A program made the position numbers and the translations under genes. 64,000 bases of DNA from Brevundimonas sp. (GTDB taxonomy: Bacteria; Pseudomonadota; Alphaproteobacteria; Caulobacterales; Caulobacteraceae), in NCBI RefSeq assembly GCF_019636155.1, contig NZ_JAHBYB010000004.1, positions 91,564-155,563 on the forward strand, given 5' to 3'. Below, in pieces: positions 44,901 to 55,125 of the stretch; the stretch's first letter is position 1; each line of letters begins with the position of its first letter. Under the pieces are notes generated by a model, which had not been told where the DNA came from, did no database searches, and saw nothing but the letters and a program-made list of their open reading frames with translations.

Positions 44901-46048
44901 TCGCCAAGCCCAATCAGAAGCCGCGGCGTCCCTGGTTCAGCTCGGGGCCGACGGCGAAGCGGCCGGGGTGGTCGTCCCAGGCTCTGAATCACGATCTGCT
45001 GGGCCGAGGCATCCGCGCGCCGGAGGTGGTGGCGCGGTTCGCCCACGGGCTGAAACTGACGCGCCAGGTTCTGGAGGTTCCGGACGACTGGGCCCTGGTC
45101 TATGCGCCAGGGTCCGACACCGGGGCGGTGGAGGCGGCGCTGTGGTCCATGCTGGGCGCGCGGCCGGTGCAGGTGCTGGCGTTCGAGAATTTCGGCCTGC
45201 AATGGGCGGCGGACATCCGCGACCACCTGAAGCTGGAGCCGGAAATCCTGGCGGCGCCTTGGGGCGACCTGCCGGATCTGAGCCGGGTCGATCCGGACAA
45301 GGACCTGGTCTTCCCGTGGAACGGGACCACGTCGGGGGTGCGCGTTCCGAACGCCGATTTCATCGCCCGTCATCGAAGGGGACTGGCGATCTGCGACGCC
45401 ACCTCTGCCGCCTTCGCCATGCCCCTGGACTGGGACCGGCTGGATGTCGTGACCTTCTCATTCCAGAAGGCGTTGGGCGGAGAGGCGGGGCTGGGCGTCG
45501 CGGCCCTGTCGCCGCGAGCGATGGAACGGCTGGATTTCTATGCGCCGCCACGGCCGGTGCCCAAGGTGCTGAGACTGCGCGACGGGTCCGGGTTCGACCG
45601 CGCCCTGGCCAGGGGCTCGATGATCAACACCTTCTCGGTCTGGACGCTGGAGGACTGGATCGACGCCCTGGAATGGGCGGTCAGCGTCGGCGGTCTGGCG
45701 GGCCTGATCGCGCGCACCGAGGCCAATGCGGCGGCCCTGGGCCGCTGGGTCGAACGGACCGGCTGGATCGACTGGCTGGCGCAGGCGCCGGAGACGCGAT
45801 CGACTACCTCCATCTGCCTGAAGATCGTCGATCCCCGCGTCCTGGCTATGGAAGAAACGGACCGTCAGGCCCTGGTGCGGCGGATGAAGGCCCTTCTGGA
45901 AGCCGAAGGCGCGGCCTTCGACGTTGAAAGCCACCGCAACGCCCCGGCAGGCTTGAGAATCTGGTGCGGATGCACGGTCGATACTGCGGATATCGAGGCT
46001 CTGACGCCGTGGCTGGACTGGGCGTTCGCGATGGCGATGGCGGAATAA
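44897..46048 (+). CDS. serC: phosphoserine aminotransferase
   Basis: A 383-residue PLP enzyme that converts 3-phosphohydroxypyruvate to phosphoserine in serine synthesis. The PLP lysine is in [13 protein letters not shown], and [13 protein letters not shown] and [19 protein letters not shown] match the alphaproteobacterial type. In many relatives serA follows directly; here the next gene is purA. Confidence 0.94.
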   Translation: MIAKPNQKPRRPWFSSGPTAKRPGWSSQALNHDLLGRGIRAPEVVARFAHGLKLTRQVLEVPDDWALVYAPGSDTGAVEAALWSMLGARPVQVLAFENFGLQWAADIRDHLKLEPEILAAPWGDLPDLSRVDPDKDLVFPWNGTTSGVRVPNADFIARHRRGLAICDATSAAFAMPLDWDRLDVVTFSFQKALGGEAGLGVAALSPRAMERLDFYAPPRPVPKVLRLRDGSGFDRALARGSMINTFSVWTLEDWIDALEWAVSVGGLAGLIARTEANAAALGRWVERTGWIDWLAQAPETRSTTSICLKIVDPRVLAMEETDRQALVRRMKALLEAEGAAFDVESHRNAPAGLRIWCGCTVDTADIEALTPWLDWAFAMAMAE

Positions 46049-46120
46049 ATACGCCGCGACGGGACAGGGGGCGATTCCCCCGCTATAGGCTGCGGCCCGC
46101 AATCAGCGGGAGCGTGAACC

Positions 46121-47422
46121 TTGGCGAACGTGGCGGTGGTCGGCGCCCAGTGGGGCGACGAAGGCAAGGGCAAGATCGTCGACTGGCTGTCGAACCGCGC
46201 CGATGTGGTGGTGCGGTTCCAGGGCGGCCACAACGCGGGCCATACCCTGGTCGTGGACGGCAAGGTCTACAAGCTGGCCCTGCTGCCCTCGGGGGTGGTT
46301 CAGGGCAAGCCGTCGATCATCGGCAACGGGGTGGTGGTCGATCCCTGGCATCTGGTACGCGAGATCGAGATGGTCGAGGCCCAGGGGGTCCGCATCTCGC
46401 CCCAGACCCTGACGATCGCCGACAACGCCTGCCTGATCCTGCCCATCCATCCCGCGCTGGACGTGGCGCGCGAAGCGGCGGCCAAGGCGCCCGGCGCCCG
46501 GATCGGCACCACGGGACGCGGCATCGGCCCGGCCTATGAGGACAAGGTCGGTCGCCGGGCGATCCGGGTGTGCGACCTGGCGGACGCTGACGATCTGAAG
46601 GTCAAGATCGACCGGCTGCGGTCGCACCATGACCCGCTGCGCGCCGGACTGGGGCTGGAACCGATCAATCCCGAGGTCCTGCTGGATCAGTTGCTGGAGA
46701 TCGCGCCGCGCATCCTGCCCTACGCCCGGCCGGCGTGGCGGCTGCTGGACGAGGCGCGTCGGGATGGGCGGCGGGTGCTGTTCGAGGGCGCCCAGGGGGC
46801 CTTCCTGGACGTGGATCACGGCACCTATCCCTATGTAACCAGCTCCAACACGGTGGCGGGTCAGGCGGCGGCGGGGTCGGGCCTGGGGCCGCGGGGAGTC
46901 GGCTATGTGCTGGGCATCGTCAAGGCCTACACCACAAGGGTGGGCGAAGGGCCGTTCGCCTGCGAACTGAACGACGCCATCGGCGAACACCTGGCGACCG
47001 TCGGGCGCGAAGTGGGGGTCAATACGGGGCGGGCCCGGCGCTGCGGCTGGTTCGACGCGGTGCTGGTGCGGCAGTCGGTGGCCATCAACGGCATCGACGG
47101 CATCGCCCTGACCAAGCTGGACGTGCTGGACGGGCTGGAGACGCTGAAGATCTGCGTCGGCTATCGGGTCGGGGGGCAGGTGCTGGACTATCTGCCGTCC
47201 AGCCTGAAGGACCAGGCGGCGGCCGAGCCCGTGTTCGAGGAACTGGAAGGCTGGCGCGAGAGCACCGCCTCGGTCCGCAGTTTCAAGGACCTGAACGCCA
47301 ACGCCATCAAATATGTGCGGCGGATCGAGGAGCTGATCGGGGCGCCGGTCGCCCTGCTGTCCACCAGTCCGGAACGCGACGACACCATATTGATGCGCGA
47401 TCCGTTCCAGGGGGCGGCCTGA
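46121..47422 (+). CDS. purA: adenylosuccinate synthetase
   Basis: A 433-residue enzyme that joins IMP and aspartate using GTP, first step to AMP. The signature [16 protein letters not shown] and catalytic His in [10 protein letters not shown] are intact; [21 protein letters not shown] (split at GPA) and [17 protein letters not shown] are typical. Translation must begin at a TTG (46121): it gives the conserved (M)[14 protein letters not shown] start, with GGGAG 9 nt upstream, and no ATG or GTG is available nearby. Confidence 0.96.
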   Translation: MANVAVVGAQWGDEGKGKIVDWLSNRADVVVRFQGGHNAGHTLVVDGKVYKLALLPSGVVQGKPSIIGNGVVVDPWHLVREIEMVEAQGVRISPQTLTIADNACLILPIHPALDVAREAAAKAPGARIGTTGRGIGPAYEDKVGRRAIRVCDLADADDLKVKIDRLRSHHDPLRAGLGLEPINPEVLLDQLLEIAPRILPYARPAWRLLDEARRDGRRVLFEGAQGAFLDVDHGTYPYVTSSNTVAGQAAAGSGLGPRGVGYVLGIVKAYTTRVGEGPFACELNDAIGEHLATVGREVGVNTGRARRCGWFDAVLVRQSVAINGIDGIALTKLDVLDGLETLKICVGYRVGGQVLDYLPSSLKDQAAAEPVFEELEGWRESTASVRSFKDLNANAIKYVRRIEELIGAPVALLSTSPERDDTILMRDPFQGAA

Positions 47423-47486
47423 TCTGAGCCGTTCAACGCGCCCTTAACGGGTTTGGGGCAGAAAGGCTGCCTGTAGGAGCCGTCCC

Positions 47487-48293
47487 GTGTTCATCGCCGA
47501 TTCCAAAGCCTTGCAACGTCTGGCGCCCGCTCTGAAGCGGGTGGTCGTGGCGGACCCCAACGCCGCCGCGGTGAAGCTGCTGGTCGACATCATCAAGAAT
47601 CTGGGCGCACGCGATGTCTTCCTGGAGGCGGACGACCGCCGGCTGATGGGCCTGGCGCGGGAGTGCGAGCCGACCCTGGTGATCCTGGAGCGCAGCGGTC
47701 CGCGCCTTGACGGCGAAGCCTTCGCCCGGCGCATGCGCCGATCAGACCTGACCTGCCGCAAGGCGCCCATCATCATGGTCACCGCCGAGGCGACCGCCAG
47801 CACCATCAAGGGCGCGCGCGACGCCGGGGTGCACGAGTTCCTGTGCAAGCCCTTCACGGCCGCCGACCTGTTCCGCCGCATCGAGAACGTGGCCCTGAAG
47901 CCGCGCGACTGGGTCGAGGCGGTCGGCTATGTCGGCCCGGACCGGCGCCGGTTCAACTCCGGCGATTACGCCGGCGAGCGCAAGCGTCAGGCCGATGCGC
48001 CCAGGACCGCCGCCGAGGCGACGGCTGCGGCGAAGGACCAGGCCCTGCGTATCCTGGCGGCGGCCCTGGCGCAGTTCGACAATGACCCGGCCCAGGCCGT
48101 GCGCGCCGTCCGCCAGCAGGCGGAGACCCTGAAGGCCCTGGCGCTGAAGACCTCGGACGCGCCCCTGGCCGCGGCGGCGGGCGCCCTGGAATCGTGCGTG
48201 GCGTCCGGACAGGTCAGCAAGCCCGCCCTGGCCGGACCGATCGCGACCCTTCTGGCCATCAGTGCGCCCGAGCCTCGGACGAAATCGGCCTGA
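47487..48293 (+). CDS. protein with degenerate receiver domain (Asp to Glu)
   Basis: A 268-residue protein. Residues about 18-135 have the response-regulator fold (RVVVADPNAAAVKLLVDIIKNLG, PIIMVTAEAT, FLCKPFTAADLFRRI). At the phospho-acceptor position, where LLD is expected, the sequence reads LVILERSGPRLDG, so Glu replaces Asp. The acidic pair is also reduced to one Asp. It therefore may be permanently in a phospho-like state or act as a binding module. The remaining 130 residues are helical. GTG start with AGGAG 7 nt upstream. Confidence 0.85.
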   Translation: MFIADSKALQRLAPALKRVVVADPNAAAVKLLVDIIKNLGARDVFLEADDRRLMGLARECEPTLVILERSGPRLDGEAFARRMRRSDLTCRKAPIIMVTAEATASTIKGARDAGVHEFLCKPFTAADLFRRIENVALKPRDWVEAVGYVGPDRRRFNSGDYAGERKRQADAPRTAAEATAAAKDQALRILAAALAQFDNDPAQAVRAVRQQAETLKALALKTSDAPLAAAAGALESCVASGQVSKPALAGPIATLLAISAPEPRTKSA

Positions 48294-48302
48294 GCCGCGG
48301 GG

Positions 48303-49190
48303 TCAGGCGTCGACCAGGTTCCGTTCCTCGGCGGCGGCGCGCATGGCCTTCTGCAGCTTTTCGAAGGCGCGGACCTCGATCTGACGGACGCGTTCGCGGC
48401 TGACGCCGTACTGGCCGGCCAGCTCTTCCAGGGTCACCGGATCGTCCTTGAGGCGGCGCTCGGTCAGGATGTGCTTCTCGCGGTCGGTCAGCTCCTCCAT
48501 GGCCTCCTGCAGCAGGCTCATGCGGATCGATTTTTCCTCGTCCTCGGCCAGCTGGGTTTCCTGGGAAACCGCCGTATCGTCGGCCAGCCAGTCCTGCCAT
48601 TCGCTTTCGCCATCGGCGCGCAAGGGGGCGTTCAGCGAGGCGTCGCCGCCCAGCCGCCGGTTCATGTCGGTGACTTCCTGCTCGGACACGCCCAGCTTGG
48701 TGGCGATGGCCGTCAGGTGTTCGGGATGCAGGTCCCCTTCCTCGAAGGCCGAGATCTGGCTCTTGGCCTTGCGCAGGTTGAAAAACAGCTTCTTCTGCGC
48801 CGCCGTGGTCCCCATCTTCACCAGGGACCAGGACCGCAGGATGTATTCCTGGATCGAGGCGCGAATCCACCACATGGCGTAGGTCGCCAGGCGGAAGCCC
48901 TTGTCCGGGTCGAATTTCTTGACGGCCTGCATCAGGCCGACGTTGCCTTCCGAGATCACCTCGCCGATCGGCAGGCCATAGCCGCGATAGCCCATGGCGA
49001 TCTTGGCCACCAGGCGCAGGTGCGAGGTGACGAGACGATGGGCGGCCTCGGGATCCTGATGTTCGCTCCAGCGCTTTGCCAGCATGAACTCTTCGTCCTT
49101 GCTGAGCATCGGAAATTTGCGGATTTCAGTAAGATAGCGCGACAGTCCCTGTTCAGGCGACATCACCGCGAGCGTGTTGTTGGCAGCCAT
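48303..49190 (-). CDS. rpoH: heat-shock sigma factor RpoH (sigma-32)
   Basis: A 295-residue sigma factor. The RpoH box QKKLFFNLRK is present, region 2 reads EGNVGLMQAVKKFDPDKGFRLATYAMWWIRASIQEYI (split at GFR), and region 4 has TLEELAGQYGVSRERVRQIE. Length matches. The start at 49190 (MAANNTLAVMSPEQG) is the usual one and has GGAGGG upstream; the longer frame adds 17 unconserved residues. A 221-bp gap upstream can hold its promoter. Confidence 0.97.
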   Translation of the reverse strand: MAANNTLAVMSPEQGLSRYLTEIRKFPMLSKDEEFMLAKRWSEHQDPEAAHRLVTSHLRLVAKIAMGYRGYGLPIGEVISEGNVGLMQAVKKFDPDKGFRLATYAMWWIRASIQEYILRSWSLVKMGTTAAQKKLFFNLRKAKSQISAFEEGDLHPEHLTAIATKLGVSEQEVTDMNRRLGGDASLNAPLRADGESEWQDWLADDTAVSQETQLAEDEEKSIRMSLLQEAMEELTDREKHILTERRLKDDPVTLEELAGQYGVSRERVRQIEVRAFEKLQKAMRAAAEERNLVDA

Positions 49191-49411
49191 AGTCCGTGAT
49201 CCCTCCGACCGATACCGAGCGGGTCCGTCGAGTTCGGCCACCGAATGTGCGCCGCGCCCTCACCCCTCAACCGAAGACTTGGGGATCGGTTGCCTGCTTG
49301 GCCAGAGGCGGAACGTCACACCAGGTCGAAAACGTGGCGGCAAGGCCACGATCTTTCGGTCTCAGTTTCTGTAGCAGATAGTCAGTTCTTAATCAAGACT
49401 GACATCGAAGG
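49191..49411 (-). promoter_or_regulatory. intergenic region upstream of rpoH
   Basis: No gene is supported. Two small dyads are present: CGTGGC/GCCACG (49333-49338, 49345-49350) and GTCAGT-TCTTAATCAAG-ACTGAC (49381-49403), the second just beyond the mepA-like stop. I found no convincing sigma-32 promoter. Confidence 0.4.
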
Positions 49412-50104
49412 TCAGTTGAAGTCGATGTGCAGATGGTCGTCGTGCCTCGCCGCCTGGCAGCCGGCGAAGCGCAGCTTGGGGTGGCCCCAGAGGCCCAGCC
49501 GCCGTTCAAGATGGGGTTCGATCAGAATGCGGCGGACGCGCGGATCGGCGACCAGGATGTCCAGCAGCGCCCGCGTCTTTTCGTCATCCAGACGCCATGG
49601 CCGATTGGCGGGCGGGTCCGGCTTCTGCGCCTTGCCGGGGCGGCCCCCGGGACAGGCGAGCGCCTCCCCTGGGGCTGGCGGCTCAGCCGGCCAGTAGCCG
49701 CCGAAGCGGGCGATGACCGGAAACGGATCGAACGGACGTCCCGCCGCATCGGTGTAATAGAGGGCCAGATCGACCTGGCGGCCGTCCCCGTGGCTCAGGT
49801 GGGGCGGGAAGGGCCTGATCCCTTCCGGACCGCTGGCGTCCATGAAGCGGAGCGTCTCGCCCGGATAGCGGGCCCGAATGGCGCGCGCCGCATCGACCAG
49901 GGCGTCGCGCGCTGCGGGTTGGACGAAATGCCTATCCTCACGGCAATAGCGGGTCGCGACCGGAGCCAGGGGAGCCGATCCGTCGCAAGGCAGGCTGACC
50001 AGACCCGCGGCGTTGGGTTCGGCGGATGGGCTGGCCTTGCCCGGTGCGCCTGCCGCCTCGCAACCGGCAAGGACAATGGCCAGGCTGGCGACGAGGCGCC
50101 TCAA
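49412..50104 (-). CDS. mepA: penicillin-insensitive murein endopeptidase (LAS family), lipoprotein
   Basis: A 230-residue exported peptidase. The signal ends in the lipobox VLAGC. The LAS-family zinc motifs are visible: HLSHGDGRQVDLAL (His and Asp) and HDDHLHIDF (His-x-His at the end). MepA cuts D-alanyl-diaminopimelate cross-links in peptidoglycan. Its ATG overlaps the rluD-like stop by four bases, so the two are coupled. Confidence 0.85.
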   Translation of the reverse strand: MRRLVASLAIVLAGCEAAGAPGKASPSAEPNAAGLVSLPCDGSAPLAPVATRYCREDRHFVQPAARDALVDAARAIRARYPGETLRFMDASGPEGIRPFPPHLSHGDGRQVDLALYYTDAAGRPFDPFPVIARFGGYWPAEPPAPGEALACPGGRPGKAQKPDPPANRPWRLDDEKTRALLDILVADPRVRRILIEPHLERRLGLWGHPKLRFAGCQAARHDDHLHIDFN

Positions 50105-51108
50105 AGGGCGTCCAGCAGGTGTTCGAGCGCCTGCATGTCTCCTGGCGGCGGCGTCTCGAAGCGCAGGGCCTCGCCGGTCACCGGATGGACGAACCCCAGG
50201 ACTGCGGCGTGGAGCGCCTGTCGGTTCAGGCCCGTCTCAGCGATGGCGGCGCGGACCGGGGCGGCGGGACTGCCGGAGCCATAGACCGGATCGCCCAGGA
50301 TCGGCGCGCCCTTCGAGGCCAGATGCACACGGATCTGGTGGGTGCGCCCGGTGTGCAGGGTGCAGGCGACACGGGCCGCCATGGGCGCGCCGTCACGCTT
50401 GGCGGGGGCGCCGAACACCCGCTCGACCTCATAGTCGGTGATCGCCTCGCGGCCCCCGGACTTCAGCACGGCCATCTTCTTGCGGTCGGCGCTGGAGCGT
50501 CCGATGCGGGTCTCGATCCGGCCCCGCGCCGGCGAAAGCGCCCCGCGCGTCAGGGCGATGTAGGTGCGCTCTATATCGTGTCGAGCGAACAGGGCCGACA
50601 GGCCGGCGTGGGCGCGGTCCGACTTGGCGGCGACCATGACGCCCGAGGTGTCCTTGTCCAGCCGGTGCACGATCCCGGGCCGCGCTACCCCGCCGATGCC
50701 GGACAGGGACGCGCCGCAGTGATTCAGCAGGGCGTTGACCAGGGTGCCGGTCTCGTTGCCCGGCGCCGGATGGGCGGCCATGCCGGCGGGCTTGTCGATC
50801 ACGATCAGGTCCGCGTCCTCATAGAGGACGGTCAATGGAATGGCCTCTGGCCGCGGATCGGCCGGGATGACCGGTGGCAGGGCGATCAGATAGTCGCCGG
50901 GCAGGGCCTTGGTCTTGGCCGACACGGCCGCCCCGCCGAACGACACCGCCCCCTCGTCCATCAGCGCCTGGATGCGCGCCCGCGACAGGCCCGTCGCCGC
51001 CTCGGCCAGGGCCTTGTCCAGACGCAGGGCGCGCGCATCCTCGCCCAGCGAGACGACCAGGGTCTCGCCATCGGCGTCAATGTCGTCGGGTTCGAGGGCG
51101 GGCGTCAC
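50101..51108 (-). CDS. rluD: RluA-family pseudouridine synthase, RluD-like
   Basis: A 335-residue enzyme that isomerises uridines in 23S rRNA. An S4-like domain (about 25-85: RLDKALAEAATGLSRARIQAL) precedes the catalytic domain with HRLDKDTSGVMV, whose Asp is the nucleophile, and GRTHQIRVHLAS. Length and the S4 domain favour RluD. rluD next to rpoH is a known alphaproteobacterial neighbourhood; here mepA lies between. Confidence 0.92.
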   Translation of the reverse strand: MTPALEPDDIDADGETLVVSLGEDARALRLDKALAEAATGLSRARIQALMDEGAVSFGGAAVSAKTKALPGDYLIALPPVIPADPRPEAIPLTVLYEDADLIVIDKPAGMAAHPAPGNETGTLVNALLNHCGASLSGIGGVARPGIVHRLDKDTSGVMVAAKSDRAHAGLSALFARHDIERTYIALTRGALSPARGRIETRIGRSSADRKKMAVLKSGGREAITDYEVERVFGAPAKRDGAPMAARVACTLHTGRTHQIRVHLASKGAPILGDPVYGSGSPAAPVRAAIAETGLNRQALHAAVLGFVHPVTGEALRFETPPPGDMQALEHLLDAL

Positions 51109-51151
51109 GGCGGACAGACTAACCTGCCCACCGCCGCGCGCCCAAGCCGGT

Positions 51152-52231
51152 TCAGGCCGCCCGGGCCGCTCCGAAGTTCGGATCCAGTTCGCCCGCGGCG
51201 TAGCGTTTGGCCATCTGGGCCGTGGACAGGGGCTTGATCCGGTCGGCCATGCCCTCGCATCCGAACTCCTGGAAACGCTGGATGCAGACCTTCCGCATCG
51301 CCTCCTTGGCGGGCTTCAGATAGGCGCGCGGGTCGAACTCGCCCGGCTTCTCGGCCATGACCTTGCGGATGGCGCCGGTGATGGCCATCCGGTTGTCGGT
51401 GTCGATGTTGATCTTGCGCACGCCATGCTTGATGCCGCGCTGGATCTCCTCGACCGGCACGCCCCAGGTCTGGGGCATGGCGCCGCCGTACTGGTTGATG
51501 ATGTCCTGCAGGTCCTGCGGCACCGAGGACGAGCCGTGCATCACCAGGTGGGTGTTCGGCAGGCGGCGGTGGATCTCCTCGATCACATTCATGGCCAGGA
51601 CGTCGCCGTCCGGCTTGCGGCTGAATTTGTAGGCGCCGTGGCTGGTGCCCATGGCGATCGCCAGGGCGTCCACCTGGGTCTCGCGCACGAAATCGACCGC
51701 CTGGTCCGGGTCGGTCAGCAGGGCCGAGTGATCCAGCTTGCCCTCGAAGCCGTGGCCGTCCTCGGCCTCGCCCATGCCGGTTTCCAGCGAGCCCAGCACG
51801 CCCAGTTCGCCTTCCACCGAGACGCCGCAGCTGTGGGCCATCTGGACGACGCGGCGGGTCACATCGACATTGTATTCGTAGCTGGCCGGGGTCTTGGCGT
51901 CCTCCTCCAGCGAGCCGTCCATCATCACGCTGGTGAAGCCGTACTGGATGGCGGTGGCGCAGGTGGCGGGGCCGTTGCCATGGTCCTGGTGCATGCAGAC
52001 CGGGATGTGCGGATACAGTTCGGCCAGGGCGTCGATCAGCTTGGCCAGGACGATGTCGTTGGCGTAGCTGCGGGCGCCGCGGCTGGCCTGGATGATGACC
52101 GGGGCGTTCACGGCCTCGGCGGCCTCCATGATGGCCAGGCCCTGCTCCATGTTGTTGATGTTGAAGGCCGGCAGGCCGTAGTCGTTCTCGGCCGCGTGGT
52201 CGAGCAGCTGTCGCAGGGTGATCCGCGCCAT
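51152..52231 (-). CDS. fba: fructose-bisphosphate aldolase, class II
   Basis: A 359-residue zinc aldolase of glycolysis, gluconeogenesis and the Calvin-type routes. Zinc ligands are in CMHQDHGNG and in the later His residues of DGHGFEG and [21 protein letters not shown] and NIDTDNRMA are typical of the long class II (CbbA) type. It follows pgk on the same strand, 92 nt away. Confidence 0.96.
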   Translation of the reverse strand: MARITLRQLLDHAAENDYGLPAFNINNMEQGLAIMEAAEAVNAPVIIQASRGARSYANDIVLAKLIDALAELYPHIPVCMHQDHGNGPATCATAIQYGFTSVMMDGSLEEDAKTPASYEYNVDVTRRVVQMAHSCGVSVEGELGVLGSLETGMGEAEDGHGFEGKLDHSALLTDPDQAVDFVRETQVDALAIAMGTSHGAYKFSRKPDGDVLAMNVIEEIHRRLPNTHLVMHGSSSVPQDLQDIINQYGGAMPQTWGVPVEEIQRGIKHGVRKINIDTDNRMAITGAIRKVMAEKPGEFDPRAYLKPAKEAMRKVCIQRFQEFGCEGMADRIKPLSTAQMAKRYAAGELDPNFGAARAA

Positions 52232-52323
52232 GGGTATAGCCTCCTGAGCCGTTTCTTTTGCCGCAGGGTCTAGCCCGACCCTCCCCGGAAGTCACGCTTT
52301 GTTACACGGGGAATTCCAGCCCT

Positions 52324-53523
52324 TTAGGCTGATCTGAGCGCCTCGACGCCCGGCAGGGGCTTGCCCTCCATCCATTCCAGGAAGGCGCCGCCGGCGGTGG
52401 AGACAAAGGTCATGTCGGCGGCCGTCCCGGCGTGGTTCAGGGCCGCGACCGTGTCGCCGCCCCCGGCCACGGCGACCAGCCGTCCGGCCTTGGCCAGATC
52501 CCCGGCGTGGCGAGCGGCCGCAACGGTGGCGGCGTCGAAGGGCGGAACCTCGAACACCCCCAGCGGCCCGTTCCAGATCAGGGTCCTGGAGGCGTCCATG
52601 GCCGCGACCAGGCGATCGACCGACTGCGGTCCCGCGTCCAAGATCTTGTCCTCGGCCGACAGGGGCTGGCCCATGGCCAAGGTGCGGGTCTCGACGCCGG
52701 GACTGACCGCCGCGGCCACCACGACATCGACCGGCAGCAGCAGTTCGCACCCTTGGGCCTCGGCCTCGGCCATGATGGCGCGGGCCGTGTCGGCCATGTC
52801 CTTTTCCGCCAGCGAGCCGCCGATGTCGTGGCCCTGGGCGTAGAGGAAGGTGTTGGCCATGCCGCCCCCGATGGCCAGCCGGTCCAGCTTGCCGACCAGG
52901 TTCTTCAGCAGGTCCAGCTTGGTCGAGACCTTGGCCCCTCCGACGATGCCGATCACCGGCCGCTGGGGCTGGCCCAGGGCGGCGTCCAGGGCTTCCAACT
53001 CGCGCCGCATGGATTCGCCGGCATAGGCGGGCAGCAGGCGCGCCAGCCCCTCGGTCGAGGCGTGGGCGCGGTGGGCGGCGGAAAAGGCGTCGTTGACATA
53101 GAGGTCGCCGATGGCGGCCAGCTGTTGGGCGAAGGCGGGATCGTTCTTCTCCTCGCCGGCGTGGAAGCGGACGTTCTCCAGCAGGATCACCCCGCCGGCG
53201 TCCAGATCGGCGATCGCCGCCTTGGCCGCCTCGCCCACGCAATCGTCGGCGAACCGCACCGGCGCGCCCAGCAGGGTCTCCAGCTCATCGACCACCGGCT
53301 GCAGGCTCATGGAGGGGACGCGCTGTCCCTTGGGCCGGTCGAAATGGGCCAGCAGCGCCACCTTGGTCCCGGCGTCGCGCAGGCGCTGGATCGTCGGCAG
53401 GGCGGCGCGCAGGCGCGTATCGTCGGCCACCCGCCCCCCGTCCATCGGCACATTGAAATCCACCCGCACCAGGGCCGTCTTGCCGGCGATGTCGTGCGCG
53501 TCGTCGAGAGTGCGGAAGGTCAT
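52324..53523 (-). CDS. pgk: phosphoglycerate kinase
   Basis: A 399-residue glycolytic kinase moving phosphate between 1,3-bisphosphoglycerate and [49 protein letters not shown] and [12 protein letters not shown] are typical. The start at 53523 (MTFRTLDD) with GGAGAG upstream is preferred; the longer frame reads into a palindromic repeat. gap, which makes its substrate, lies upstream, separated only by the DUF559 element. Confidence 0.97.
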   Translation of the reverse strand: MTFRTLDDAHDIAGKTALVRVDFNVPMDGGRVADDTRLRAALPTIQRLRDAGTKVALLAHFDRPKGQRVPSMSLQPVVDELETLLGAPVRFADDCVGEAAKAAIADLDAGGVILLENVRFHAGEEKNDPAFAQQLAAIGDLYVNDAFSAAHRAHASTEGLARLLPAYAGESMRRELEALDAALGQPQRPVIGIVGGAKVSTKLDLLKNLVGKLDRLAIGGGMANTFLYAQGHDIGGSLAEKDMADTARAIMAEAEAQGCELLLPVDVVVAAAVSPGVETRTLAMGQPLSAEDKILDAGPQSVDRLVAAMDASRTLIWNGPLGVFEVPPFDAATVAAARHAGDLAKAGRLVAVAGGGDTVAALNHAGTAADMTFVSTAGGAFLEWMEGKPLPGVEALRSA

Positions 53524-53555
53524 GAGACAGCTCTCCAAAGGATCGCGGGTTGTTA

Positions 53556-53610
53556 TCCCTTCTCCCCTCGTGGGAGAAGGTGTCATGCGTCAGCATGACG
53601 GATGAGGGGG
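53556..53610 (+). repeat. left palindromic unit of the DUF559 element
   Basis: A 55-bp unit with two hairpins: CCTTCTCCC/GGGAGAAGG with a CTCGT loop, and GTCATGC-GTCA-GCATGAC, ending in CGGATGAGGGGG. It is the inverse of the right unit at 53938-53992, with identical ends and a different but equally paired centre. The first ATG of the DUF559 gene lies in it. Confidence 0.85.
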
Positions 53611-53958
53611 ATGCCGAAACAACCCAATCGCTTGCGGTCCAATATGACGCTCGCCGAGACGGCGATGTGGCGACTGCTGCGCGGGCGGGGTTTCGAGAAC
53701 TGGAAGTTTCGACGGCAAACTCGCATCGGCCCGTGGATCACCGATTTCTGCTGTTACGAGCTGAAACTGGTTGTCGAGTTGGATGGCGGCATTCATCGCC
53801 TACGAGAGAATGAAGACAGGCTTCGTGACGCCGATCTTCTGCGGAAAGGCTTCACCGTCTTACGGTTCTGCAACGAGGCGGTGCTGAGCAATCCTAACCG
53901 GGTGTTCGACGCGATCCGCGAACATGCGGGCCGAAAGCCCCCTCATCCGACCCGCTGA
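53602..53958 (+). CDS. DUF559 domain protein (Vsr/restriction-endonuclease-like fold)
   Basis: A 118-residue protein. MTLAETAMWRLLRGRGFENWKFRRQ and GPWITDFCCYELKLVVELDGGIH, then RDADLLRKGFTVLRF, form the DUF559 domain, related to Vsr and PD-(D/E)xK nucleases: the Asp of TDF and the Glu-x-Asp of ELDG sit at catalytic positions. Activity is not shown here. ATG 53602 lies inside the left repeat; ATG 53611, directly after it, is an alternative. The last residues and the stop are encoded by the right repeat. Confidence 0.9.
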   Translation: MRGMPKQPNRLRSNMTLAETAMWRLLRGRGFENWKFRRQTRIGPWITDFCCYELKLVVELDGGIHRLRENEDRLRDADLLRKGFTVLRFCNEAVLSNPNRVFDAIREHAGRKPPHPTR

Positions 53959-53992
53959 CGCGGGCCACCTTCTCCCACGAGGGGAGAAGGGA
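53938..53992 (-). repeat. right palindromic unit of the DUF559 element
   Basis: A 55-bp unit, inverted relative to the left one. The outer 27 and 12 bases are identical to it. The central hairpin reads GACCCGC-TGAC-GCGGGCC in plus orientation, against GTCATGC/GCATGAC in the left copy, so both arms changed together. The long hairpin may also terminate gap transcripts. Confidence 0.85.
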
Positions 53993-54009
53993 ACCATCGG
54001 TCGGCTGTC

Positions 54010-55017
54010 TTACAGGAACTTCGCCATCGCCATCGCCGTGTCGCTCAGTCGCGTGGCGAAGCCCCATTCGTTGTCGTACCAGCTCATCACCCGCACCAGC
54101 TTGCCCTCGATGACCTGGGTCTGGGGCAGGGCGACGGTGGAAGAGGCGGCGATGTGGTTCATGTCGCTGGAGACCACCGGGTCGGTGGTGGTGACCAGGA
54201 CGCCCTTCATCGGGCCGTCGGCGGCGGCCTGCAGGGCGGCGTTGACCTCTTCGACCGTGGTGTCGCGGCCGGGCACCACCTTCAGGTCCACCACCGAGAC
54301 GTTCGGCGTCGGCACGCGGATGGACGAGCCGTCCAGCTTGCCCTTCAGTTCCGGCAGCACCAGGCCCACGGCCTTGGCCGCGCCGGTCGAGGTCGGGATC
54401 ATCGACAGGGCGGCGGCGCGGCCGCGATACAGGTCCTTGTGCATCGTATCCAGCGTCGGCTGGTCACCGGTGTAGGCGTGGATGGTGGTCATATAGCCGC
54501 GCTCGATGCCGAACAGATCGTGCAGCACCTTGGCCACTGGGGCCAGGCAGTTGGTGGTGCACGAGGCGTTGGACACCACGATGTCGTCGGCGGTCAGGAC
54601 GTCATGGTTGACGCCATAGACGATGGTTTTCTCCACCCCGTCGGCGGGGGCCGAGACCAGAACTCGTTTGGCCCCTGCGGTCAGGTGGGCGGCGGCCTTG
54701 TCGCGCGAGGTGAAGATGCCGGTGCATTCCAGGGCGATGTCGACCTTCAGCTCGGCGTGCGGCAGCTTGGCCGGGTCCCGCTCGGCCGTGACCTTGATCT
54801 TGCCCAGGCCCACGTCGATCCAGTCTTCGCCATGCTCGACCGTGCCCGGGAAACGGCCATGGACCGAATCGTATTTCAGCAGGTGGGCATTGGTGGCCAC
54901 CGGGCCCAGGTCGTTGATCGCCACCACCTCGATGTCGCGACGGCCATGCTCGACGATCGAACGCAGGACCAGGCGGCCGATGCGGCCGAACCCATTGATG
55001 GCGACACGAACGGTCAT
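54010..55017 (-). CDS. gap: glyceraldehyde-3-phosphate dehydrogenase, type I
   Basis: A 335-residue NAD-dependent glycolytic enzyme. The N-terminus [19 protein letters not shown] is the NAD-binding motif, the catalytic Cys is in [13 protein letters not shown], and His in the following [10 protein letters not shown] region; SWYDNEWGF is typical. The start at 55017 matches the conserved N-terminus. gap, then pgk, then fba lie in order on the minus strand. Confidence 0.97.
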   Translation of the reverse strand: MTVRVAINGFGRIGRLVLRSIVEHGRRDIEVVAINDLGPVATNAHLLKYDSVHGRFPGTVEHGEDWIDVGLGKIKVTAERDPAKLPHAELKVDIALECTGIFTSRDKAAAHLTAGAKRVLVSAPADGVEKTIVYGVNHDVLTADDIVVSNASCTTNCLAPVAKVLHDLFGIERGYMTTIHAYTGDQPTLDTMHKDLYRGRAAALSMIPTSTGAAKAVGLVLPELKGKLDGSSIRVPTPNVSVVDLKVVPGRDTTVEEVNAALQAAADGPMKGVLVTTTDPVVSSDMNHIAASSTVALPQTQVIEGKLVRVMSWYDNEWGFATRLSDTAMAMAKFL

Positions 55018-55125
55018 GATGGCGATCTCCCTGAGGTGTGATGTTGGCCGTCTCAATGCGGCGGGCCGCCGGGGGATTCAAGCCCGGCGACGTAACAAGC
55101 CGTGATCGACTGTAACGCCGGGCGT

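Noticed and set aside
47455-47470. GG-N10-GC, resembling a sigma-54 promoter
   Set aside because: The start site would fall after the SD of the receiver-domain gene, so the mRNA would lack its ribosome binding site.
49191-49411. RNA thermometer in the rpoH leader
   Set aside because: No stem could be found that pairs with the GGAGGG SD.
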